Below, in pieces: positions 44,434-52,894 of a stretch of DNA of 64,000 nucleotides. Both the position numbers and the translations under genes were made by a program. The stretch is taken from positions 1 to 64,000 of the forward strand of contig NCGL01000006.1 of assembly GCA_002256935.1 (NCBI GenBank), in the 5' to 3' direction. The notes below the pieces were generated by a model. The model was not told the origin of the DNA, made no database searches, and saw only the letters and a list, made by a program, of their open reading frames with translations. Within the stretch, counting starts at the first letter, position 1. Every line of letters begins with the position of its first letter. This DNA is from Bdellovibrio sp. 28-41-41. GTDB taxonomy: Bacteria > Bdellovibrionota > Bdellovibrionia > Bdellovibrionales > Bdellovibrionaceae.

Positions 44434-45102
44434 CTATTTTGGTTTCACCAAAATCATAAATTCAGCTTTTGTTTTAGTAAGTTTGTTTTTAACTGCGCCA
44501 GGAACGCCGGTCAGAATCTGCTCTTCGGCAGTGCCTAGATCCGTGGCTAGCACGATGAAGTGATCACCAAAGAAGGATTCCAGTTCAGATATCATTTTCT
44601 GCAATCGATACGGGGTATCCATCAATACAACGGCACGCTTAGTTTGTTTCAGCTCGGCCTGAAGATTTTTATAGGCTTCGTTTCGAGCGCCCGTTTCTTG
44701 AGGTACAAAGCCGCGAAATAAAAACTCATGTAATTTTAAGCCCGACAAACTAATTAGGCCCATTAAACTTGAAGCGCCCAAACAATTACGAATTTCGATT
44801 CCTTCTTTACGGCACTGTTCGACTAAGTCGCTACCGGGATCGCAAAATGCGGGCGTTCCGCAATCGCTGACCAGGGCTACCTTTTTATCGCGGCAAAGAT
44901 CAGTAAATTTTTGAAGATCTTCTTTTAGAAAGTGCTCGTCCAAAACTTCATAGGTTTTCCCCGAGATGCCATGATGTCGTAATAGTTTTGAGGTTTCTTT
45001 TGTCGATTCGCAAATAATCACCTCAGCTTCTTTTAATGTGGTCAAAGCTTTCAAAGTTATTTCATCATAGTCTCCGATAGGAGTTGCAACAAGTGTCAGC
45101 AT
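44434..45102 (-). CDS. rsmI: 16S rRNA 2'-O-ribose C1402 methyltransferase
   Basis: A 222-residue tetrapyrrole-methylase-fold enzyme: LVATPIGDYDEITLKAL, ESTKETSKLL, LVSDCGTPAFCDPGSDLV and CLGASSLMGLISLSGL. Known RsmI is about 286 residues; this one lacks the C-terminal tail but keeps the core. It methylates C1402 in the decoding centre. The start overlaps the HAD gene's stop at one base. Confidence 0.9.
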   Translation of the reverse strand: MLTLVATPIGDYDEITLKALTTLKEAEVIICESTKETSKLLRHHGISGKTYEVLDEHFLKEDLQKFTDLCRDKKVALVSDCGTPAFCDPGSDLVEQCRKEGIEIRNCLGASSLMGLISLSGLKLHEFLFRGFVPQETGARNEAYKNLQAELKQTKRAVVLMDTPYRLQKMISELESFFGDHFIVLATDLGTAEEQILTGVPGAVKNKLTKTKAEFMILVKPK

Positions 45103-45863
45103 TAGTCTTCCATAAGGTAGTGGACAAGCGTAAAGACTTCTTCGGGTGGTGTTTCTTTGCGTGAATGGGTGCTGTCAAAAAACACAAGTTCTACCTGAGG
45201 CAGTTCCTTAGCGATCAAATTAATATTTACAGGTTCATTTTCAAACAAGAATACAGGGGATTGGAAGTTGATCATATGATCATGAATCCAATCGCGTTTG
45301 AACAGAGCATCGTCCATTGAACGTTCTGGCTTTAAAACCAGACGGCTCATTTTATCATCCAAAGGAAAATCCCACTTTAATAAAACTTCACGAGATCCAC
45401 GTTCCATGCGTTTAACATCTCGACCGGTTAAATAGACGATGGGGATATTTAATTTTTCAATTTTACGAACAAAATCGACAGAGCCCTGATAAGGAACATC
45501 GTAATGAATATATTCATTTGAGAAAAATTTTTCGATCCAAAATTGACGAACGGTCTTAAATAAATCCAAATTGTCGTGCTCAACACCGGCACGATGAAGG
45601 ACTTCAATAAATCCCCAATCCCGGCGTTCAGTTCTGATATTTTTAAAATGTGGAACCACCGAAGGGAATTTTTCCATCATAACTGGTTCGAAAGCGATAT
45701 CAGTGAGAACTTTTTCCAAGCGAGGAGCCACGTCAAAAAGAGTCGAGTCCAAATCAAAAATAATCAGAGGATTACTTTTTTCAACTAGAGCTAAATGTTG
45801 GATTTTATTGTAAATTTCGCTGGCTTTAAAATTTTTTAAGTTCTCATTTTTAGAAGATTTCAT
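45102..45863 (-). CDS. HAD-family hydrolase
   Basis: A 253-residue HAD protein with motif I FDLDSTLFD, motif II YLTGRD, a lysine in LKPERSMDDALFKRDWIH and motif IV FENEPVN. The motif IV DD is replaced by E-N-E. Likely a phosphatase of unknown substrate. First gene of the hrpB-rsmI group on the minus strand, divergent from phnD. Confidence 0.85.
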   Translation of the reverse strand: MKSSKNENLKNFKASEIYNKIQHLALVEKSNPLIIFDLDSTLFDVAPRLEKVLTDIAFEPVMMEKFPSVVPHFKNIRTERRDWGFIEVLHRAGVEHDNLDLFKTVRQFWIEKFFSNEYIHYDVPYQGSVDFVRKIEKLNIPIVYLTGRDVKRMERGSREVLLKWDFPLDDKMSRLVLKPERSMDDALFKRDWIHDHMINFQSPVFLFENEPVNINLIAKELPQVELVFFDSTHSRKETPPEEVFTLVHYLMED

Positions 45864-45949
45864 AGTCTATAGTTTAATAGTCCATTTTGGGACCGGAACG
45901 CAACGTAAATCGTGTGGATTTTTGCGGTGAATTTTGTTAGCTATTGTCC

Positions 45950-46861
45950 ATGATTGTAAAACAGATATTTATGGCAACGATAGTGTTATTTGGAATGTTA
46001 GCATGTACTCGAAACATTTCAGAGTTAGGGTCTAAAGATAACCCTATCAAACTTCATTTTTTACCGTCGATCGAGGCTAAGGTAATTGAAGATAACTCAA
46101 AAGCTTTTAAAGTTTTTCTCGAGGCCAATACTCCCTATAAATATGAAATCGTTGTACTGCCGTCTTATGTCTCGGTTGTGGAATCCTTTGGCACCAAGAA
46201 GGCGGACGTGGCCGCACTGAATTCATTCGGCTATCTGCTGGCCCATGAAAGATATGGAGCCGAAGCAAGAATGATCGTTCTAAGGCATGGCTCGGCCACT
46301 TACCAGTCTCAGTTTATCGTACCTAACGATAGTAAAATAAAAAGTCTAAAAGATTTGGATGGGAAAACAATTGCTTTTGCAGATCCATCGTCCATGTCGG
46401 GGTACTTGTTGCCGCTTAAAACATTACGTGATCATAAAGTTAATCCCAAGGAGTCTATTTTTGCCATGAAGCACGACGCGGTCGTAACTAAGGTATATCT
46501 TGGCGAAGTTGATGCTGGCGCTACTTTTTATACCCCTCCTGCGGCTAACGGTGCGGTTGAAGATGCGCGGCGATTGGTACTGACTCAATATCCCGATGTG
46601 GTTAAAAAAGTTAAAATTTTGGACCTATCCGAACCAATACCGAATGACCCTATTGTTTTTCGTAAAGACATGCCTGAAGAAATGAAGTTAAAGGTTATCG
46701 ACGCTTTGATGAAGTTTATTAAAACGGAAGACGGCTTAAAGGCGTTTAAAGAAACATACGGAGTCACGGATTTGAAATTGACCACCGATGCTGAGTTTGA
46801 GCCGATCAGAAAAATGCTAGCCGAAATTGGAAAATCCGCCCAAGAAATGATGAGTAAATAA
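45950..46861 (+). CDS. phnD: PhnD-like phosphate/phosphonate-binding lipoprotein
   Basis: A substrate-binding protein of the PhnD/PtxB type (KADVAALNSFGYLLA, DLDGKTIAFADPSSMSGYLLP, VDAGATFYTPP). The N-terminus has a lipobox (FGMLAC), so it is lipid-anchored. It feeds PhnC and PhnE. ATG 45950 is preferred to TTG 45944. Whether the ligand is phosphonate, phosphite or phosphate cannot be told, since no degradation genes are nearby. Confidence 0.88.
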   Translation: MIVKQIFMATIVLFGMLACTRNISELGSKDNPIKLHFLPSIEAKVIEDNSKAFKVFLEANTPYKYEIVVLPSYVSVVESFGTKKADVAALNSFGYLLAHERYGAEARMIVLRHGSATYQSQFIVPNDSKIKSLKDLDGKTIAFADPSSMSGYLLPLKTLRDHKVNPKESIFAMKHDAVVTKVYLGEVDAGATFYTPPAANGAVEDARRLVLTQYPDVVKKVKILDLSEPIPNDPIVFRKDMPEEMKLKVIDALMKFIKTEDGLKAFKETYGVTDLKLTTDAEFEPIRKMLAEIGKSAQEMMSK

Positions 46862-47631
46862 TGTCCGATATGATCCTGTCTGTAAGAAATCTAGTTAAAA
46901 CATATCCAAATGGAGTGCAGGCGTTAAAGGGTGTTTCGTTCGATGTGAAAAAAGGCGAGTTCCTTGTTGTCATCGGGCTGAGTGGTTCCGGTAAATCCAC
47001 ACTTCTTCGTTGTATCAATCGTCTGCACGATCCGTCGTCGGGTGATGTGTTGTTTGAAGGGAAAAATATCAGTCGTCTAGATAGTGACGCCGTAAAATCC
47101 ATTCGAACTAAAATAGGAATGATTTTTCAGCACTTTAATTTAATTCCTCGACATACAGTATTATCAAACGTGTTGATGGGACGATTAGGGCAAATGAGCA
47201 TCTGGAAATCACTGTTCGGGATGTTTTCTGACGAAGATAAAAACAACGCGATAAAATATTTAAAATTAGTAGGAATTAGCGATAAGGCTAAAATTCGAGC
47301 CGATCAATTGTCCGGTGGGCAACAGCAACGAGTCGCCATCGCTCGCGCATTGGTTCAAAATCCAAGTATGCTCTTAGCAGATGAACCGGTCGCATCGTTA
47401 GATCCGGCCACTAGTCACATCGTTATGGATTACCTGAAGAAAGCGAATCAAGAATTAGGCATTACAATCATCTGCAATTTGCATTTTTTGAGTTTAGTTC
47501 GCCAGTACGCAACCAGAGTCATTGCTTTGAAAGACGGGCAACTGGTATTCGAAGGCAGTCCGGATGATATCACCGAGGAATGGTTTAGAAAAATATATGG
47601 CGATGATGCTCGCGAAGTGCGGATAAATTAG
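46861..47631 (+). CDS. phnC: PhnC-like ABC ATPase
   Basis: A 256-residue ATPase with Walker A GLSGSGKSTLLR, signature LSGGQQQRVAIARAL and Walker B MLLADEPVASLDP, of the phosphonate importer type. Starts on the last base of the phnD stop. phnE follows after one base. Confidence 0.93.
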   Translation: MSDMILSVRNLVKTYPNGVQALKGVSFDVKKGEFLVVIGLSGSGKSTLLRCINRLHDPSSGDVLFEGKNISRLDSDAVKSIRTKIGMIFQHFNLIPRHTVLSNVLMGRLGQMSIWKSLFGMFSDEDKNNAIKYLKLVGISDKAKIRADQLSGGQQQRVAIARALVQNPSMLLADEPVASLDPATSHIVMDYLKKANQELGITIICNLHFLSLVRQYATRVIALKDGQLVFEGSPDDITEEWFRKIYGDDAREVRIN

Positions 47632-47632
47632 T

Positions 47633-48661
47633 ATGAAATCGCATTTAGCCAAACGACTTATTTTTGATAGCATTTGTTTCGGGTTTATATTTTGTATAGC
47701 ACTGATCGTAGTCGTTAATCCGACGGATGATCAGTGGCTTAACTTATCTTGGAATTCCATGGTAGCAGTCATTGCTGGGATTTTGGGAATGGCTTTAAGT
47801 CAGATCCTAATCAGCAAAAAGATAAAAACACTGGGCGAATCTTTATTCGAACCTGATTTTAAAAAAAATCATTCTGACGAGAAACCATTCTATCGCCAGT
47901 TTGCTCAATGGCAGTTGTTTGTATTGTTGTTTCTACTGTTTGCGGCTGGATTGAAATCGACAGATTTTTCTATATACAAAATATTGGATAAAGATGGATT
48001 CGACGGCGCGATGAGAATTTTCTCTAAGTTGCTTAATCCAAATTTTGATTTGCTACCAAGTGCCGTCATGAAAATGTTTGAAACTATATTCATGGCGTTT
48101 CTAGCGACGGCGTTCTCCATTCCCATCGCGTTCGTATTAAGTTTCGCAGCGGCGAAAAATATAATGAAGCATCCGGCAGCCTTCGTTGTTTATCTTTTGC
48201 TAAGAACATTTTTAAATGTGATTCGATCTGTTGAGGCCTTTATGTGGGCCATTATTTTTTCCGTGTGGGTTGGTATCGGCGCTAGCGCCGGTATGTTTGC
48301 GCTGATGGTTCATTCCATTGCCTCATTAGCCAAGCAATATTCCGAGATCGTAGAAACTGTGTCTGATGGCCCGATTGAAGGCATCCAGGCAACGGGCGCA
48401 TCACAGTTGCAAACGATTTGGTATGCGATCGTTCCCCAGGTAATTCTACCGTATGTTTCGTTTACGGTGTATCGTTGGGATATAAATGTTCGAATGGCAA
48501 CTATTGTCGGATTTGTCGGCGGTGGTGGAATCGGGAAATTATTAATCGCCTACCAAGGCCAAGCCATGTGGGAAGAAGTCGGTTGCATATTTTTTGTAAT
48601 CGCCGTTGTCGTATGGTTATTGGATCAAGGCAGTGCTTATATTCGTGAAGCTCTAAAATAG
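47633..48661 (+). CDS. phnE: PhnE-like ABC permease
   Basis: A 342-residue permease with several membrane segments and the PhnE block (FMWAIIFSVWVG, GPIEGIQATGASQLQTIWY, MATIVGFVGGGGIG). The first 130 residues, with two extra membrane segments, are longer than in E. coli PhnE. It completes the phnDCE importer. The thioesterase gene follows after ten bases. Confidence 0.9.
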   Translation: MKSHLAKRLIFDSICFGFIFCIALIVVVNPTDDQWLNLSWNSMVAVIAGILGMALSQILISKKIKTLGESLFEPDFKKNHSDEKPFYRQFAQWQLFVLLFLLFAAGLKSTDFSIYKILDKDGFDGAMRIFSKLLNPNFDLLPSAVMKMFETIFMAFLATAFSIPIAFVLSFAAAKNIMKHPAAFVVYLLLRTFLNVIRSVEAFMWAIIFSVWVGIGASAGMFALMVHSIASLAKQYSEIVETVSDGPIEGIQATGASQLQTIWYAIVPQVILPYVSFTVYRWDINVRMATIVGFVGGGGIGKLLIAYQGQAMWEEVGCIFFVIAVVVWLLDQGSAYIREALK

Positions 48662-48670
48662 GAAAATAAT

Positions 48671-49060
48671 ATGATAAATTTTGAAACTACAATTAAAGAA
48701 ACTCAAGTCGATATGTTAGGGCATTTAAACAATGCGGTTTATTTAGAATTATTTGAACTCGCTCGTTGGGATATAATTCATTCAAGAGGTTACGGAATGA
48801 AGAAAATGTTAGAGCTTCAGAAAGGTCCCGTGCTTTTAGAAGTAAATTTGAAATTCATGCGCGAAGTTTTGACTCGTGATGTGATCACAATTAAGTCAGC
48901 GTTAGTCAAATACGAAGGTCGAGTCGGCGAAATCTTGCAAAAAATGTACAAGGAAGATGGCATTCAAGCCGCCGAATTACGTGTAACGTTTGGTTTGTTT
49001 GATATGAAGACGCGTCGATTAATTGAACCGACGCCCGAGTGGAAAGCCGCCTTAAGCTGA
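48671..49060 (+). CDS. Acyl-CoA thioesterase (4HBT hotdog family)
   Basis: A 129-residue hotdog protein: MLGHLNNAVYLELFELARWD, VLLEVNLKFMREV, in the 4-hydroxybenzoyl-CoA thioesterase/YbgC pattern with HxNNxxY. Cuts an acyl-CoA of unknown chain. Co-directional with phnE; its stop overlaps the convergent response-regulator gene by nine bases. Confidence 0.85.
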   Translation: MINFETTIKETQVDMLGHLNNAVYLELFELARWDIIHSRGYGMKKMLELQKGPVLLEVNLKFMREVLTRDVITIKSALVKYEGRVGEILQKMYKEDGIQAAELRVTFGLFDMKTRRLIEPTPEWKAALS

Positions 49061-49699
49061 TTTAAAGAATTTTGCTTTTTTAGTTTCCAAATCTTCTTCG
49101 GTAGAAAAAAGCAAATCTAGCTTTTCTTCCAATTTGTTTAGTATCACTTCGGGAGAAGCGGTTCTCACATTACCCAAAGGGTCCGTTTGCAGAAACAGTT
49201 CTTCCATTTCCTTAGCCGGAATTCGATCATTTAGAATTACTTTAAGAAACGTATAGTATTCGCGTAGTTGATCGATAGTGGATCTAATCTCGCCACGTAG
49301 TTTTGAACTGTCGTGTTCGATAATAATATCTTCAATCGCTTTTTCGAGTTTCTCTTTAGTTGACGGTTTTTCTAACAGTCTAAAGGCGCCAATTTGTAGC
49401 GCTTTAAAGATAACTTCTTTTTCCAAATAAGCAGAAAATAAGATAAACGGAAAATGATATCCCTTTTCGAAACACTTTTTGACCATGTCCAGACCAGTCA
49501 TTTGCGGCATGTTGAAATCAGAAATGAGTGCATCAAAAGGCACATCTTTATGCGCAGATAGGTAGGCAATGAAATCATTTGGGCGATTGAAAGTAATTAC
49601 ATCATATGAGTCTTCAAGCAGACTGCTGAACAGGTCTGTCAAATCCACTTCATCATCGATAATTATGACGGTTTTTTTCGTCTTTGTCACAGATAACAT
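49052..49699 (-). CDS. Response regulator with receiver domain
   Basis: A 215-residue protein with a receiver domain at residues about 8-130: IIIDDEVDL (D15, D16), phosphoacceptor D61 in LISDFNMPQMTG and lysine in LLEKPS. The C-terminal 80 residues are helical and not a recognised DNA-binding domain. No kinase is adjacent; the kinase at 23408 is distant. Divergent from the GYF-PilZ gene. Confidence 0.88.
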   Translation of the reverse strand: MLSVTKTKKTVIIIDDEVDLTDLFSSLLEDSYDVITFNRPNDFIAYLSAHKDVPFDALISDFNMPQMTGLDMVKKCFEKGYHFPFILFSAYLEKEVIFKALQIGAFRLLEKPSTKEKLEKAIEDIIIEHDSSKLRGEIRSTIDQLREYYTFLKVILNDRIPAKEMEELFLQTDPLGNVRTASPEVILNKLEEKLDLLFSTEEDLETKKAKFFKSA

Positions 49700-49849
49700 A
49701 TCGGCATGATCGTGGGGGAGTTAAAATAAATTCTCTTGTTGGCTGTCTAATAAATCGACAAAAGTACGGGAAAAAAAGCCCGAAAAATGGTCTAGCTAGC
49801 ATAAAGTTGGATGCTTTAATCCCCGAATAAAGTGGGGGCTAGGAAAAGG

Positions 49850-50692
49850 ATGAATATGGTTAAAAACTATTTCGTGAGTAAAAATAATCAGCAGATCGGG
49901 CCGTTTTCTGAGGATGATGTGATTGGTAAGATCAAATCCAAAGAAATCAGCTGGATGGATTACATTTACGATGAAGCCAAAAAAGACTGGGTAATCATTG
50001 TCGAGCATAAGGCATTTAATAAGTTATTTACAGAAAGCGTATTAAAGCATTCGGTTAATGATCCTATGTTAAATAAGACTCCAAAGAATGTAGATTCGTC
50101 TGCCGCTGACTCTATCAAAGAGAAGGCTTGGTATGTTTTAAAAGACAATAATAACTATGGTCCGTTTTCTAAAGCTGAAGTCATTCAAATGCTACAGGCA
50201 AAAATCCTGTATGAATACGATTTCTTATGGCAACCGGAAATGGCAAGCTGGAAGCGTCTGGCCGAAATCGAAGATTTTTCTAGAGCTAATTTAAAGACAC
50301 TAATTCAAAGTGGTGATCCTACGATTTCGGAAATATTCTTCCGTCGACGTAACGTGCGTGTGATGTACGGTTGTTCTTTGATTGTTCATAATAACAAGCA
50401 AATATTTAAAGGTCGCAGTTTAGAGATTAGCTCTGGCGGTGCCGGTGTGTATATTGATACTAATCAATTTACTCCGGGTCAGAACTTGTTCTTACATTTT
50501 CAGCCGGGTGATGGCGTGCCTCCGTTCAATGCGGTTTGCACAATTATCAGCAAGGAATTTCATTCGCATCCAATTAATAAAATTAATGAGTTTAAGTACG
50601 GAGTGAAATTCACGAGCATCAGCCAAAACATAAAACAAAAGATTCAAGAGTTTGCTGAAAAAGAAATGATTCAGCGTAAGAAGGTTGCGTGA
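49850..50692 (+). CDS. GYF_2-GYF_2-PilZ protein
   Basis: Two GYF_2-type domains in order (YFVSKNNQQIGPFSEDDV and WYVLKDNNNYGPFSKAEVI), each followed by a Trp-containing tail, then a PilZ domain with RRRNVR at about residue 175 and LEISSGGAGV. The RxxxR and D/NxSxxG elements of PilZ are nearly intact (E for D/N), so c-di-GMP binding is plausible. No membrane segment. ATG 49850 with AGGA upstream is taken; ATG 49856 is also possible. It overlaps the next lipoprotein gene by four bases. Confidence 0.8.
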   Translation: MNMVKNYFVSKNNQQIGPFSEDDVIGKIKSKEISWMDYIYDEAKKDWVIIVEHKAFNKLFTESVLKHSVNDPMLNKTPKNVDSSAADSIKEKAWYVLKDNNNYGPFSKAEVIQMLQAKILYEYDFLWQPEMASWKRLAEIEDFSRANLKTLIQSGDPTISEIFFRRRNVRVMYGCSLIVHNNKQIFKGRSLEISSGGAGVYIDTNQFTPGQNLFLHFQPGDGVPPFNAVCTIISKEFHSHPINKINEFKYGVKFTSISQNIKQKIQEFAEKEMIQRKKVA

Positions 50693-51651
50693 AGATTTGG
50701 CTGTTATTACCACTGCTATTGTTAATCGGATGCTCAAACGGTGTTGAATTTAATGTGGCTGAAACCAGCCAGAATTTTGCACAAGATGTAAAATACAATC
50801 GCACGCTCGACATCCTATTTGTTATCGATAATGGCCAATCGATGAATATGGTTCAAAAGCAATTGCATGATCAATTGCCTTATCTTTTTGATTCTCTTCA
50901 CGACCTAGACATGGATATTCATATCGCAACGACTTCAATGACCATGTTAAGCAGCTTTCCAGAAAGTGGCAAACTAATGGGAACTCCAAAGTACATCACA
51001 ATGGATACACCTAATTTCGTAGAAGAATTGAAAAAAAGAATCTTCATTGGCGAGAACGGATCGACTCTAGAAGAAGGATTTGGTGCGATGGAAGCCGTAT
51101 TATCTGAATCGTATCGAAATGCAGAAGGCAAAGGCTTCCTTCGTGATGATTCGTTCTTGAATATCATCGTACTTACAAACGAAGACGACAAAAGCGCTAA
51201 GCCATGGAATTACTATGCGAGTATGCTTGATAAGCTAAGACCTAATCATACCGATGGAACTAAAGCTTGGACTATGAATTTTTTCGGAGTCCTATCTCAA
51301 CAGGATAATTGCAGCAGTTCAGAGTGGGGTTTCAAAGAACCTGGAGTAAAATTCATGGAAGCTGTGACTTATTCCGGCGGGATCAGTGGATCATTGTGTG
51401 GAAACGATTTATATCGTTCCGTTTCAACGATCAAAGCTCGCATTATTCAAATTCTTACAGATTACAAATTGGATCGTAAACCAAAGGTGGATACCATTCG
51501 TGTCTATGTTGCGGGACTTGAAGTTCCAAAGAACGATTCCAACGGGTGGAGCTATCTTGCGACAGAGAATTTGATTCGTTTCAACGGATCAGCCGTACCT
51601 GGCGCTGAACAAGGCATTCGTGTCGATTTTCTTCCTGACGAAGCTAATTAG
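50689..51651 (+). CDS. Lipoprotein with von Willebrand A-like domain
   Basis: A 320-residue lipoprotein with lipobox LLIGC (residues about 11-15). From about residue 40 the sequence LDILFVIDNGQSMNMVQ is the first strand and MIDAS loop of a vWA domain, with D-x-G-x-S in place of D-x-S-x-S; LTNEDDKSAK is the third part. An envelope adhesion or complex-building role is likely. GTG start overlaps the GYF-PilZ gene by four bases, so the two are coupled. Confidence 0.75.
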   Translation: MKIWLLLPLLLLIGCSNGVEFNVAETSQNFAQDVKYNRTLDILFVIDNGQSMNMVQKQLHDQLPYLFDSLHDLDMDIHIATTSMTMLSSFPESGKLMGTPKYITMDTPNFVEELKKRIFIGENGSTLEEGFGAMEAVLSESYRNAEGKGFLRDDSFLNIIVLTNEDDKSAKPWNYYASMLDKLRPNHTDGTKAWTMNFFGVLSQQDNCSSSEWGFKEPGVKFMEAVTYSGGISGSLCGNDLYRSVSTIKARIIQILTDYKLDRKPKVDTIRVYVAGLEVPKNDSNGWSYLATENLIRFNGSAVPGAEQGIRVDFLPDEAN

Positions 51652-51878
51652 TCTTTTGGTTCCCGACTCAATGTTTGGATTTCTTCAGGCTTAAATCCTA
51701 ATCCGGAAAGATATTTAGATAGAGAAATTGCGGGGACCGGGCTGTTATTCAAGTTATCAATATAAACTAGAGTGCTATTCCGTTTGCGTGAGTCTGTGTG
51801 CTGTTCAAACATGAAGGGAGATAGACCCTCTGCCTCAATTGAAAAAATTAAACGAAGTCGGCTAGAATTTCGTTCCAT
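51648..51878 (-). CDS. Possible small protein downstream of the 2-oxoacid oxidoreductase
   Basis: A 76-codon open frame filling the gap between two convergent genes. It overlaps the end of the beta-subunit gene by 31 bases and the vWA lipoprotein tail by four. No family. ATG at 51878 has no obvious ribosome site; an inner ATG (MFEQHTDSRKRN) is possible. Its tight fit makes it a little more likely than a shadow. Confidence 0.35.
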   Translation of the reverse strand: MERNSSRLRLIFSIEAEGLSPFMFEQHTDSRKRNSTLVYIDNLNNSPVPAISLSKYLSGLGFKPEEIQTLSREPKD

Positions 51879-52894
51879 TGCGAACGTGAAGGGCGAAGTT
51901 CTTTTTCATTCAAGAAGGCAAGTGAGCCGTCCACCAAATTCAGTGTATCGTTCAGCGATTCGGATTTTTCATTTATGTGGAACAATCCCGTTAGGATTTC
52001 ACTTGTTTGCTTGCTTTCGTTTAGCAATCGCATCGCTGCGTAGCGATCCGTAATATCAAGATCTTGCTTGCCAAGTTTTTTCAACGTCAAAGTTGATCCG
52101 TCGGGTAATAGAACATTTTGTCGTTCACCTTCGGCATAGTCGACTTTGATTTCATCCATCGGTTGAATAATTCCAAGTTCTTGCAAGCTAACATCATGTT
52201 CACGAACATACGTGTAGCTTTTTGTAGAACCGTCATGATTGTTGAATGTGATGCATGGTGAAATGATATCAATCACTGCGGTGCCTTTGTGTTTCATGGC
52301 CGCTTGCAGTAGGGGAACTAATTGTTTCGCATCTCCCGAGAATGAACGCGCAACAAATGTGCAACCCAAATCTAAAGCTAACGAGCAAATGTCGATGGTA
52401 TCAAACGGATTGTAGGCGCCATTTTTTTGCTTGGCACCTTTGTCTGCGGTCGCGCTGAATTGACCTTTTGTTAATCCATATACGCCGTTGTTAGCGACTA
52501 GATAGCACATCTCGACGTTACGACGAAGTAAGTGAGCAAATCCGCCCAAGCCGATACTGGCTGTGTCGCCATCACCACTCATTCCAATTAATTTCATATG
52601 TCCATTTGCAACTTTAGCACCTGTTGAAATGGGCGCCATACGGCCGTGCATAGAATTGAATCCGAATGATTTAGAAATATAATACGCTGGCGTTTTTGAG
52701 CTGCAACCGATGCCCGACATCTTCGCAATGTCATGAGGATGGGTGCCATTCAAGAACGTCGCTGACATAATATGAGCAGAAATAGAATCATGACCGCAAC
52801 CGGTACATAACGTCGACGGTCCGCCCGCATAATCTTTTTTCTCTAAGCCCGCTTTATTGGTAGTTTTAGGAACTGGCGTTGCTTCGGTACTCAT
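51848..52894 (-). CDS. 2-oxoacid:ferredoxin oxidoreductase, beta subunit
   Basis: A 348-residue TPP-binding beta subunit: STLCTGCGHDSISAHI, GIGCSSKTPAYY, MSGDGDTASIGLGGFAHLLRRN and ANNGVYGLTKGQFSAT. With the larger subunit it oxidatively decarboxylates a 2-oxoacid to acyl-CoA with ferredoxin. The 2-oxoglutarate type (KorB) is likely from the overall form. Four-base overlap with the alpha/gamma gene. Confidence 0.9.
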   Translation of the reverse strand: MSTEATPVPKTTNKAGLEKKDYAGGPSTLCTGCGHDSISAHIMSATFLNGTHPHDIAKMSGIGCSSKTPAYYISKSFGFNSMHGRMAPISTGAKVANGHMKLIGMSGDGDTASIGLGGFAHLLRRNVEMCYLVANNGVYGLTKGQFSATADKGAKQKNGAYNPFDTIDICSLALDLGCTFVARSFSGDAKQLVPLLQAAMKHKGTAVIDIISPCITFNNHDGSTKSYTYVREHDVSLQELGIIQPMDEIKVDYAEGERQNVLLPDGSTLTLKKLGKQDLDITDRYAAMRLLNESKQTSEILTGLFHINEKSESLNDTLNLVDGSLAFLNEKELRPSRSQWNEILADFV

